Source: Plantibacter sp. PA-3-X8
GTDB lineage: Bacteria; Actinomycetota; Actinomycetes; Actinomycetales; Microbacteriaceae
DNA length: 64,000 nt
Direction of reading: 5' to 3'
Assembly: GCF_003856975.1 (NCBI RefSeq)
Contig: NZ_CP033107.1
Location: forward strand, 3,844,001-3,908,000
The notes under the pieces were generated by a model. That model saw only the letters and a program-made list of their open reading frames with translations. It was not told where the DNA came from and did not search any database. Positions within the stretch are counted from its first letter, which is position 1, and each line of letters starts with the position of its first letter. Made by a program: the position numbers and the translations under genes. Positions 1-7,992 of the stretch are shown piece by piece.

Positions 1-480
1 AGCGAGGCCGGCGTGCTCCATCATTTCGCCGGAGTAGGCGATCTGCTGGAAGCCATCCTCGACCGCCATATGGCCGAGATTCTCGAGTGTGCAGCATGCG
101 ATCGGGTCTCGGGGAGAGCCAAGCTGCTCTGCCTGTCGGATCTCTTGGACTGCAGCCTGCGAGACCCCCACCTGGCGCATCTCTACCTCACGCGCACCAG
201 CGAACCTGGGTCGACGGCGAACAACGCTCAGCAGGCGTCGAACGCCTACACCGACGCCCTCCGCGAATGCTCGCGCCTGGGCTTCAAGCAATGCCACGAC
301 GAGGGCCAACTTCGATCAGGGGCCGATATGGACGCAGCGGTCGAGTCGCTGATCTCACTGGTCCACGGGCTCCAGCTCCGGGCGCTGCGAGAACCAGATC
401 TGAATGTGCGTGCGGTGTTGGAGACGCACATCGGCACCTACCTCCGCGACGGACCTCAGATGGCCTCCGCAGCGGGCTGA
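1..480 (+). CDS. TetR-family regulator, C-terminal part (cut by window edge)
   Basis: The reading frame is open from base 1, so the start and most of the DNA-binding domain lie outside the window. The first visible residues (SEAGVLHHFAGVGDLLEAIL) match the end of a TetR helix-turn-helix, where a G-x-x-x-x-x-F segment leads into the long helix of the ligand domain. The remaining roughly 150 residues are a helical ligand-binding domain with no recognisable specificity. It is co-directional with the UvrA-like gene 112 bases downstream, so it is probably that gene's local regulator; this is inference from position. The ligand is unknown. Confidence 0.8.
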   Translation, partial: SEAGVLHHFAGVGDLLEAILDRHMAEILECAACDRVSGRAKLLCLSDLLDCSLRDPHLAHLYLTRTSEPGSTANNAQQASNAYTDALRECSRLGFKQCHDEGQLRSGADMDAAVESLISLVHGLQLRALREPDLNVRAVLETHIGTYLRDGPQMASAAG

Positions 481-592
481 GCGATCGTTCGCCCCGAGCC
501 GGGTGCACTGGTGGCCGGGCATGGGTCGATCAGCTGGCATGAGACCGAGAACGACGAACGAGACTTCATATCCACGTAACCAGGAGGCGACT

Positions 593-3115
593 ATGTCAAA
601 GACTCGGCCAACGGCGATCTTGGTGCGCGGCGCCCGCGTGCACAATCTGAAGAACGTCGATGTGGACATCCCGTTGAATCAGCTCGTCGCAGTCGCGGGG
701 GTTTCCGGCTCTGGAAAATCCTCCCTGGCGCTCGGCGTGGTCTACGCGGAAGGATCACGCCGATACGTGGAAGCACTCTCCACCTACACCCGCCGACGCA
801 TGACGCACGCTGCCCGTGCCACGGTCGACTCGGTCACCTACGTGCCGGCTGCGCTTGCACTGCGTCAACGGCCGGGTGTGCCCAGCGTACGATCGACGTT
901 CGGCACGTCCACAGAGCTGCTGAACGTTTTGAGAGTCGCGTTCTCGCGGCTTGGGTCGCACCTCTGTCCCAATGGACACCGTCTCGCCCCGACGATCGAT
1001 GTCGCTGCGAACCTGGATCTCCAATGCCCAATCTGTGGAGCGACGTTCTATCCCCCCGGTGCCGAGTCCCTCGCCTTCAATTCAGACGGTGCGTGCTCGG
1101 TGTGCACCGGGACGGGATTCGTCCGCGACATCGACGACGCGGCGCTTGTGCCTGATCCGACGAAATCGATCAGCGAAGGCGCCGTCGCACCCTGGGGGAT
1201 GTTCGGTCTGTCCGTGATGCCGCAGGTCGCTGCTGAACTCGGAGTACGCATCGATGTGCCGTACCGCGACCTCACCGACGCGGAACGGAGCATTGTCCTC
1301 GATGGGGCCTCGGTCAAGCGCGAGATCCGAGTGCCCTCGAAATCCGGGAAGCTCTTCGACCTGAACTTCACCTACCGCAATGCCCGACTCGCGGTCCGCG
1401 AAGCAATGGACAAGGCAACGAGCGAAACGGGGCTGGCACGAGTCAATCGGTTCATCACGGCGCAGGAGTGCTGGTCATGCCACGGGAGCCGACTGTCGAA
1501 CGACGCTCTCGGTAGCGAGGTCGACGGAATCAACCTGGCCGCCGCGACCAGCAAGGACCTCAGCGCCGTCATGGACTGGATGGCCACGGTCCCGAGCCTC
1601 GTCTCGTCCGAGCTTCGCCCGATGGCGAGGCTGATCGCCGAACAATTCGCCGAGATGGGCACGCGTCTCCTCGAGCTTGGTCTCGGGTATCTCACCCTCG
1701 ACCGGGCGAGCTCGACCCTTTCCACCGGCGAGCGCCAGCGGGTGCAACTCGCTCGAGCTGTCCGTAACCAGACGACTGGAGTCCTGTACGTCCTGGACGA
1801 GCCGTCCATCGGGCTCCACCCGGCGAACATCGACGGTCTGGTCGGGGTGATGCGCGACCTACTGGACGATGGGAACTCGGTCCTCCTCGTCGACCATGAC
1901 GTGCAGGTGCTCCGCGAAGCCGATTGGGTGATCGAGATCGGTCCCGGTTCGGGCGGAAACGGCGGGACGGTGCTCGCTCAGGGAACCGTCGCGCAGATCG
2001 GCGCACATCCGAATTCACTGATCGGGGGCTACCTGGTCGGGGATGAGGACGTCATCGGCCGGAAGCGCGCCAAAGCCGATGAGATGTTCTCGATGGGCAC
2101 GATCCAGGTCGCAACGACGCCCGTCCACACGGTCCATGCGCTCGAGGTCGCGATTCCGAAGGGGCGACTCATCGCGGTCACCGGCATGTCCGGCTCGGGC
2201 AAGACCACGTTGGTGCTCGACAGCCTGGCAGCAGCCATCAATGCAAGCCGGGACGGCACGAAGATACCCGCGCACGTCCAGAGCTTGGGTGCTGCAGGCC
2301 TCTCGAGCGCGGAGGTGGTCGACGCGACTCCGATCGGCACCAACGTCCGGTCGACGGTCGCGACCTACAGTGGCATCCTCGACGAGTTACGCCGACTCTT
2401 CGCCGCCACCGATGTCGCACGGGCTCGAGGACTGGGCGCGGGTGACTTCTCGTACAACACCGGGTCCCTCCGGTGTTCCCGATGCGAGGGTACGGGGCAG
2501 GTCGTACTCGACGTCCAGTTCCTTCCGGATGTCGAGATCCCCTGTCCGACGTGTGTCGGAACCCGGTACGGGCCGGACGCCGACACCGTCAGGATCACCA
2601 CCAGTCGGGGTGACCGAAGTCTGCCGGAGCTCCTCGCCAGCACGGTCGAGGACGCTGGAGACATCTTGGCCGACCGTCCTCGCATCGCTCAGCGGCTCCA
2701 GACGCTCAGCTCTCTCGGCCTCGGTTATCTCACGCTGGGCGAGGACACACCGGCACTGTCCGGGGGCGAGGCTCAGCGGCTGAAGCTTGCAACCGAGCTC
2801 GGTCGGAAACATCGAGGCACGCTCTTCATCTTCGACGAACCATCTGTCGGCCTGCATCCTCGCGATATCTCGGTCCTCCTCGGCGTCCTGGATCGATTGC
2901 TGGCCACCGGCGCGACGGTGATCGTCATCGAACACGACCTGGACGTGATCTCGAACGCCGACTACGTGATCGACATGGGGCCGGGTGGAGGTGTCGAGGG
3001 AGGCAGGGTCGTGGCGACCGGCACTCCTGAGGAGGTCTGCCGCAACCCGGAAAGCGTCACAGGCCGATACCTGGGACCTGCCCTGAAGATCACTGGTGAG
3101 CGGACTGTCGGCTGA
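593..3115 (+). CDS. UvrA-like ABC protein (UvrA2 / drug-resistance type)
   Basis: This 840-residue protein has the twin-ATPase layout of excinuclease subunit A. It shows Walker A GVSGSGKS at residues 36-43, a first zinc module with CPIC near 145 and CSVC near 168, an ABC signature with LDEPSIGLHP near 375-410, a second Walker A GMSGSGKT near 530, a second zinc module CSRC/CPTC near 627-653, and a final signature plus DEPSVGLHP near 721-750. It is about 100 residues shorter than housekeeping UvrA, as expected for class II UvrA proteins that lack the UvrB-binding domain. Known relatives include antibiotic self-resistance proteins of the DrrC kind. The start was chosen at the ATG that follows AGGAGG; an in-frame extension upstream has no ribosome site. 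A TetR gene lies just upstream. Substrate or lesion is unknown. Confidence 0.88.
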   Translation: MSKTRPTAILVRGARVHNLKNVDVDIPLNQLVAVAGVSGSGKSSLALGVVYAEGSRRYVEALSTYTRRRMTHAARATVDSVTYVPAALALRQRPGVPSVRSTFGTSTELLNVLRVAFSRLGSHLCPNGHRLAPTIDVAANLDLQCPICGATFYPPGAESLAFNSDGACSVCTGTGFVRDIDDAALVPDPTKSISEGAVAPWGMFGLSVMPQVAAELGVRIDVPYRDLTDAERSIVLDGASVKREIRVPSKSGKLFDLNFTYRNARLAVREAMDKATSETGLARVNRFITAQECWSCHGSRLSNDALGSEVDGINLAAATSKDLSAVMDWMATVPSLVSSELRPMARLIAEQFAEMGTRLLELGLGYLTLDRASSTLSTGERQRVQLARAVRNQTTGVLYVLDEPSIGLHPANIDGLVGVMRDLLDDGNSVLLVDHDVQVLREADWVIEIGPGSGGNGGTVLAQGTVAQIGAHPNSLIGGYLVGDEDVIGRKRAKADEMFSMGTIQVATTPVHTVHALEVAIPKGRLIAVTGMSGSGKTTLVLDSLAAAINASRDGTKIPAHVQSLGAAGLSSAEVVDATPIGTNVRSTVATYSGILDELRRLFAATDVARARGLGAGDFSYNTGSLRCSRCEGTGQVVLDVQFLPDVEIPCPTCVGTRYGPDADTVRITTSRGDRSLPELLASTVEDAGDILADRPRIAQRLQTLSSLGLGYLTLGEDTPALSGGEAQRLKLATELGRKHRGTLFIFDEPSVGLHPRDISVLLGVLDRLLATGATVIVIEHDLDVISNADYVIDMGPGGGVEGGRVVATGTPEEVCRNPESVTGRYLGPALKITGERTVG

Positions 3116-3143
3116 CGGGAAGAACGAATTCGGGCCGGGCAGG

Positions 3144-3908
3144 TCATGGCGACGCGGTGACGATATGGGGGCGCCCGGTGATGGGGTGGTCGATGATGCG
3201 CGAATCGACGTGGAAAACGTCGTTGGTCAGCGACGGGGTCAGCGTCTGAGCCGGCGGACCATCGGCGTGGACACGACCGTCCTTCATGACGATGATGCGG
3301 TCGGCGTGGGAGACGGCGTGATCCAGGTCATGCAACACGATGATGCGGGTGAGCTCCACCGCAGCCAGGAGCTCGAGCAGCTCGTGCTGCGCAGTGACAT
3401 CGAGGTGGTTCGTCGGCTCATCCAGTAGGAGGACAGGCGCGTCCTGTGCAAGGGCACGAGCCAGGAGTACCCGCTGGCGCTCACCGCCCGACAACGTGCT
3501 GTAGCGGCGATCCGAGAGGTGAGCGGCTCTGCAGCGCTGCAAAGCAGACTCGATCACATCGCGATCTCGGACCGACTCACCACGAAACCACGGCTGGTGC
3601 ACATGACGTCCTGTGGCGACGATGTCACTCACGCGGAGACCGTCGTTGTTCGTCTGGTGTTGCGTGACCACGGCCCGCAACTTCGCAGCTTCCCGGGGTG
3701 ACGCCTCCCACACGTCTGTTGTGCCGATGATGATCTGCCCCGTGTCTGGCTTCAGCGCACGATACAGGGCGCGAAGTAGCGTCGATTTCCCTGAACCATT
3801 CGGTCCGACGATCGCGACGAACGCGCCCGGCTCGATATCCAGCGAGAGCTGCTCGATGAACGGCCGTCCTCCCACGCTGACCTGGAGCTCATCGATGGAG
3901 AGCTTCAT
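3144..3908 (-). CDS. Iron-siderophore-type ABC transporter, ATP-binding protein
   Basis: A 254-residue ABC ATPase of the FecE/FhuC group that powers uptake through the adjacent permease. Walker A GPNGSGKS is at residues 35-42, the signature LSGGE at 139-143, and Walker B with LLLDEPTNHLD at 160-170, followed by the switch histidine in LHDLDHA. It is the last gene of a three-gene minus-strand operon (binding protein, permease, ATPase), and its ATG overlaps the permease stop by four bases. It ends only 28 bases from the convergent UvrA-like gene, with no clear terminator between them. The family imports ferric siderophores, haem or cobalamin; which one cannot be read from the ATPase. Confidence 0.92.
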   Translation of the reverse strand: MKLSIDELQVSVGGRPFIEQLSLDIEPGAFVAIVGPNGSGKSTLLRALYRALKPDTGQIIIGTTDVWEASPREAAKLRAVVTQHQTNNDGLRVSDIVATGRHVHQPWFRGESVRDRDVIESALQRCRAAHLSDRRYSTLSGGERQRVLLARALAQDAPVLLLDEPTNHLDVTAQHELLELLAAVELTRIIVLHDLDHAVSHADRIIVMKDGRVHADGPPAQTLTPSLTNDVFHVDSRIIDHPITGRPHIVTASP

Positions 3909-4954
3909 GACCGCCCCTCCGGCGAACGCATCAACCAGAGGAAGAAGGGCCCGCCGACCAAAGCCGTGAAGATCGTGAGTGGATACTCGTTCGGGCTGCC
4001 AATGGTCCGCGCGACGAGATCGACGAGGACCAGGAAGACTGCGCCGGACAGCGCGGAGACGGGCAGCAGCCGCCGATGGTCCGCTCCGACCAGCATTCGA
4101 ACCGCGTGAGGGACGATCAACCCGACGAACCCGACGCCGCCTGCGACAGCCACCGTGACGGCGGTCAAGAGCGCAGCGACAAGCAGCAGTCCGAGTCGGA
4201 ATCGACGGAGATCGACTCCCACGGCGACGGCGTCATCGTCTCCGAGAGCAAGCGCATTCAACCCGCGCGCTTGAATGAGCAGCCAAGCACCAGCTCCGAG
4301 CAGAGCGACAGTGGGCAAGGCGAGCGTTTCCCAACGAGCCCCTGCTACGCTGCCCATCATCCAGAAGAGGATGCCCCGAACCTGTCCAGGCTCGGCCTGC
4401 AACTGCGCAAAGCTGGTTCCGGCCATCGCGACGTATCCCAACGCCACTCCTGACAGCACCAAACGGATGTCCGTGAACGAACCGGACCGCTGAGCGAACG
4501 CGAAGACGAGGAGAAGGAGAACCAGCGCACCGATGAAGGCCGCCGCCGGTGTGCTGAGTCCGAACAGCGCGCCGGAGCCGAATGACATGACCAGCACTGC
4601 CCCCAACGAGGCCCCGGACGACACACCGACGATGTATGGATCTGCGAGCGGATTTCGGAGCAACCCTTGGAGTGCGGCACCGGCCAGTGCGAGGCTGGCG
4701 CCCACGACGGCGGCCATGAGAACCCGGGGGACTCGCAGCTCCCAGACGATCTGCTGGTCGAGCGGATCGAGCCCTGCCGCTCGACCGGTGAGGTTCGCAC
4801 ACAACACGGCGATGACCCGGTCTGCGGAGATGTTGACGCTACCGAAACCGATCGCGAGCAGCGCCACCACCACGGTCACGCAGACCGTCGCCGCCAACCA
4901 CCATGCGAGTGGCGCATTTCCCCCCGAACGATGCGCGGCACTGGCCGCCGTCAC
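3905..4954 (-). CDS. FecCD-family ABC transporter permease
   Basis: A 349-residue inner-membrane permease of the FecCD (BtuC-like) family with about nine to ten hydrophobic segments. It has the conserved stretches RVPRVLMAAVVGASLALAGA and G-L-I-V-P-H near the C-terminal third, the latter belonging to the loop that contacts the ATPase. The frame stays open further upstream, but that would overlap the binding-protein gene by about 200 bases. A GTG start four bases after that gene's stop gives a normal-length protein and was preferred, although its ribosome site is weak. Translation is probably coupled to the binding-protein gene before it. It is a single permease, so it should work as a homodimer. 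Confidence 0.88.
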   Translation of the reverse strand: MTAASAAHRSGGNAPLAWWLAATVCVTVVVALLAIGFGSVNISADRVIAVLCANLTGRAAGLDPLDQQIVWELRVPRVLMAAVVGASLALAGAALQGLLRNPLADPYIVGVSSGASLGAVLVMSFGSGALFGLSTPAAAFIGALVLLLLVFAFAQRSGSFTDIRLVLSGVALGYVAMAGTSFAQLQAEPGQVRGILFWMMGSVAGARWETLALPTVALLGAGAWLLIQARGLNALALGDDDAVAVGVDLRRFRLGLLLVAALLTAVTVAVAGGVGFVGLIVPHAVRMLVGADHRRLLPVSALSGAVFLVLVDLVARTIGSPNEYPLTIFTALVGGPFFLWLMRSPEGRS

Positions 4955-4958
4955 CGTC

Positions 4959-6047
4959 CTAGAACGCGTCGGGATGTGCGGCACGGGCGATCTTGTCGAT
5001 GGCTGCCGCGTTCGTAGGGCCGACGTACACCCCGTCTGAGACCTTGACGTAGTTGTTGGTCCGTGAAGCCTCCCACTGGGGGTACGCGGCAAAGATCTTT
5101 GCGGCCGCGGCGTCGAGGTCCTCCCCCGGCATGAATCCACCGACGACGAGCAGCTGCACATCGGCTGCCGCCAACTGCTCTTCAGTGATGTTCTCGGTCA
5201 GGTCGGTGTCCGCGTTGGCGAAGGAACTCGTGACTCCGGCTCGCTCGAGCACATCGTCGAAAATACCGCCGGCCATGACCGCCGGAAGTCCGTTCGCACT
5301 CATCATCGACATCCCTGGGAACACGATGAGCCCGGTCGGTCGGTCCGCTCCGTCCACGGCCAGTGAGACGGCTTCGATCTGTTGACGTTGTTCATCGACG
5401 AGTGCCTGTGCCGCGGCCTGCACGTCGAACACGTTGCCGACAAGGTTCAAGAAGTCGAAGGACGACTCGATCGTGGCAGAGGCGAACGTCTCTCGTTCGG
5501 CGTCAGTCGCATCATCCTTCCCCATGGCACAGTTGGCAGGATTCACAATGGACTCGATACCGAGACCTGCGAGTTCCTCCCGCGTCGCCTGCCCGGCATC
5601 CGCGTCGAAACCTCCAGACCAGGTCGATATCACCAGGTCTGGTTTGAGCGCCAGGAGCTGTTCAGACGGGATGTCGAAACTCCCCATGTCGAGATTCGCT
5701 GTCGGCAGTGCGTCGATCTGCTCGACGAGTTCGGGACTGTCCGACATGCCGTAGTTCTGCGCGTTGGCGAGCACAGCATCGCTCAGCCCCAGCATGACCA
5801 TCGACTCGACTTCGCTGACCGAAGCGCCGTTGAGGAGCACGACCCGCTCAGGAGCTTTCTCGAACGTCTGCTCGTATCCGCAGTTGTCGATCGTGAAGGG
5901 ATAGCTGGTCGCTCCCCCGGTCAATTTCGTTCCGTCGGTAAGAGCAGCCTGGGGTGCTGCAGCTTGCGCAGAGCAACCAGCCAGTGCCGCTAGGAGGAAT
6001 GCCGATCCGACCGCGAGCGCGGTGCGTCGTTGACGGGGAGAGTTCAT
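4959..6047 (-). CDS. Substrate-binding lipoprotein of iron-siderophore-type ABC transporter
   Basis: A 362-residue extracytoplasmic binding protein of the type III (BtuF/FhuD-like) fold. The N-terminus has a basic start, a hydrophobic segment and a lipobox LAGC with the lipidated cysteine at residue 25. The motif APERVVLLN near residue 65 is the typical first strand of periplasmic binding proteins of metal-chelate importers. It is the first gene of the operon with the FecCD permease and ATPase. Two perfect CTAC-N5-GTAG palindromes lie 130-191 bases upstream of its start, and no DtxR-like box was seen there. This places the operon with the nearby copper/redox genes in regulation. Iron-siderophore is the family default; a copper- or haem-related ligand remains possible. 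Confidence 0.88.
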   Translation of the reverse strand: MNSPRQRRTALAVGSAFLLAALAGCSAQAAAPQAALTDGTKLTGGATSYPFTIDNCGYEQTFEKAPERVVLLNGASVSEVESMVMLGLSDAVLANAQNYGMSDSPELVEQIDALPTANLDMGSFDIPSEQLLALKPDLVISTWSGGFDADAGQATREELAGLGIESIVNPANCAMGKDDATDAERETFASATIESSFDFLNLVGNVFDVQAAAQALVDEQRQQIEAVSLAVDGADRPTGLIVFPGMSMMSANGLPAVMAGGIFDDVLERAGVTSSFANADTDLTENITEEQLAAADVQLLVVGGFMPGEDLDAAAAKIFAAYPQWEASRTNNYVKVSDGVYVGPTNAAAIDKIARAAHPDAF

Positions 6048-6176
6048 GAGCGAGATCGCCTTTCACAAGACACGAGTGCGTGGATGGCCCAACCACTGAT
6101 CGACGGAAGGACCCAGAGCGTGGAGAACACCCGTATAACGCCAAGGTCGAGCACGAGTGCATGATTCACGACGCTA

Positions 6177-6193
6177 CTCTACATCATGTAGAG
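6177..6193. promoter_or_regulatory. CTAC-N5-GTAG palindromic operator, site 1
   Basis: A perfect 17-bp inverted repeat: CTCTAC, then ATCAT, then GTAGAG. It lies upstream of the ABC-importer operon on the minus strand. It resembles the TACA-N-TGTA operators of the MecI/BlaI/CopY repressor family, and a BlaI-type repressor is encoded at 14301. Binding is inferred. Confidence 0.7.
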
Positions 6194-6221
6194 CACCGAT
6201 CCACGGAGCTCGGGGGGCTTG

Positions 6222-6238
6222 TTCTACGTGTTGTAGAA
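6222..6238. promoter_or_regulatory. CTAC-N5-GTAG palindromic operator, site 2
   Basis: A perfect 17-bp inverted repeat: TTCTAC, then GTGTT, then GTAGAA. Its centre is 45 bases from the centre of site 1, about four helical turns, so two dimers could sit on one face of the DNA ahead of the ABC-importer operon. The region between 6048 and 6399 holds no supported gene. Confidence 0.7.
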
Positions 6239-6399
6239 TTAGCTCGGATGCGATGTCGTCACCTCAGGAGCGTCACGTCCAATCGGAGGCCGGCCCTTCC
6301 GCTCGTCACGGAGACACACGGGTCGGCCTCCTCCCTCAAGGTGGTGCGCATCAGGGACGATGACCCCGGCCAGGTTCGAAGACACGTCCACGCCGGCAC

Positions 6400-7248
6400 T
6401 CAGATGCCGAGGTCCCCGAGCCATTCGTGCACCGCTCGAGGCCGCAGGCCCAACAGGCTCACAGCGGACACTGAACCGTCGGTCGCCCGACTCTGAACCT
6501 GAGCACGGTGCAGGCGGTCGACGACAGACTGGCCGGACACCGCGCCCCCGTCGGCGAACGCACTGAGCTCAAGGAACGCGTCCTGCGAGATGGCCTCGTA
6601 GGCGATCTCACGTTCGAAGTAGCGACTGAAACCAGCCGCGATGTCGGGACCAGACAGCCCCGGAGAGGCACCGACCAATACGCCCCCGCCGACGTGCTGG
6701 TGGAAGAGCTGGGTGACGGTGTCCGCGACATCGAGGTGCGAGCTCCAGCGGAGCCTTACGTCACGGTGCATCGGGAGCCGGAGCACCCCCTCGCGAAGCG
6801 CTGCGTCGAAGATCTGCGGCGCCAGCAGGTTCTCAAGCGAGATCTGCGGCTCGACGACGGCGAACGGGACACCGATGGCCTGCAGCTCATGATGCAGGAT
6901 GGCGATGGCCGAACCGGAGCCGGGGCCAATTGCGTGCCCGCTCGTGGACATGACGACGCGCCTGGGTCGAGCGACGCGAATGGCTCGGCTGACCGCCATC
7001 ATCTGCGCGCGATGGTCCTCCGGTCGTCCCTCAGGGAGGTGGATGAAGACGCCACCCGAACCGCGATAGGCCCGTATCAGAGCTTCGGTGGACGACAGAT
7101 CTACGACCATGGCCGGGCCTCCGATGCGAGTGACATCTCGGACAGCCCCGATCGCGTTGAAGCCGGCAGCGGTGAGCGCGGTCACGACGGGTGCTCCTTG
7201 CGCCCCTGTTGCACCGTGCACGATGTACCTCAGCGACGGACCACTCAT
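6400..7248 (-). CDS. NmrA-like NAD(P)-binding protein
   Basis: A 282-residue short-chain-dehydrogenase-like protein of the NmrA/HSCARG group. The N-terminal dinucleotide-binding loop is GATGAQG, with a second glycine-rich strand and a hydrophobic core typical of a Rossmann fold. The classical Tyr-x-x-x-Lys catalytic pair is not apparent, as expected in NmrA-like redox sensors and quinone-reductase relatives. The start was set at MSGPSLRY, which has a GTGAGG-like ribosome site; an ATG eleven codons earlier lacks one. It is the downstream neighbour of the DUF5134 gene on the same strand, 58 bases away. The substrate is unknown; a role in redox balance within the metal island is only a guess. 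Confidence 0.75.
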   Translation of the reverse strand: MSGPSLRYIVHGATGAQGAPVVTALTAAGFNAIGAVRDVTRIGGPAMVVDLSSTEALIRAYRGSGGVFIHLPEGRPEDHRAQMMAVSRAIRVARPRRVVMSTSGHAIGPGSGSAIAILHHELQAIGVPFAVVEPQISLENLLAPQIFDAALREGVLRLPMHRDVRLRWSSHLDVADTVTQLFHQHVGGGVLVGASPGLSGPDIAAGFSRYFEREIAYEAISQDAFLELSAFADGGAVSGQSVVDRLHRAQVQSRATDGSVSAVSLLGLRPRAVHEWLGDLGI

Positions 7249-7306
7249 CGGCCTCACCGACTTCCTCTGACACTCGCGCATTGGTCGACAAGCGACGTCG
7301 GCAGGT

Positions 7307-7906
7307 TCACCACACCGGCCAGAAGCCGAGGCACATACCGATCGCCATGAGCGCCATGAGGGAGAGGTTCAGACGAACGACAGAGGGAGCCCGTCGTAGG
7401 CGGATGAAACTTGCGAGGTACCAGATCGTCGACACACCGAAGGCGACCATGAACGACACACTGATGACGTTCTCGGCCGTCCACATGAGGCCCTGCGGCG
7501 GATCCATGTGCCCCTCGTCGTGGGACATGCCGTTCATCAGGACGCCCATGACGACCATCGCTCCCATCATGAACGCATGGAACCCGACCCTGGGCCAGCC
7601 AGCGTGATGATGACTCGAGATGGGCGAATCCGGGTCCGTGTGATGAGCCGGAGCGGGAGTGCCGAAGAGCAGCACCAGATAGAACAGGGTGGCCAACGAG
7701 AAGACGATGATCTGGATGACCGGAGGAAAGACGGCCATACCCCAGGACCATGGCATCGCGAGCATGGAGAAGCTCATGACCACGTGGAAGATGTCGCTGA
7801 GCCGCCCTACTGGGTCGCGATCTCGCGCGGCCCGGATGAGGTAGCCGACGCCGGTGACGAAGAACAGGACGGTCATGATGATCGCCACGGGGGTTGGGTA
7901 CGGCAC
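7307..7906 (-). CDS. DUF5134 membrane protein, His/Met-rich
   Basis: A 199-residue integral membrane protein with about six hydrophobic segments that matches the DUF5134 family of actinobacteria. It is rich in methionine and histidine. A loop near residues 85-105 has HH and HHH clusters, and another (MSHDEGHMDPPQ) combines both residue types, suggesting metal binding. The GTG start follows GAAGGGA at good distance. It lies 86 bases downstream of the PepSY gene on the same strand and is probably in its transcript, under the divergent promoter around 9508. DUF5134 genes are often found beside copper genes, so a role in copper handling at the membrane is likely but unproven. Confidence 0.75.
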   Translation of the reverse strand: MPYPTPVAIIMTVLFFVTGVGYLIRAARDRDPVGRLSDIFHVVMSFSMLAMPWSWGMAVFPPVIQIIVFSLATLFYLVLLFGTPAPAHHTDPDSPISSHHHAGWPRVGFHAFMMGAMVVMGVLMNGMSHDEGHMDPPQGLMWTAENVISVSFMVAFGVSTIWYLASFIRLRRAPSVVRLNLSLMALMAIGMCLGFWPVW

Positions 7907-7992
7907 GGTGTCCCTTCAGAACGTGGATACGGCGAACGTCGAGCAGATGCTGCGGGAGGTGGCGGCTTGGGATCGAGGTGTTCCTGAAACCA

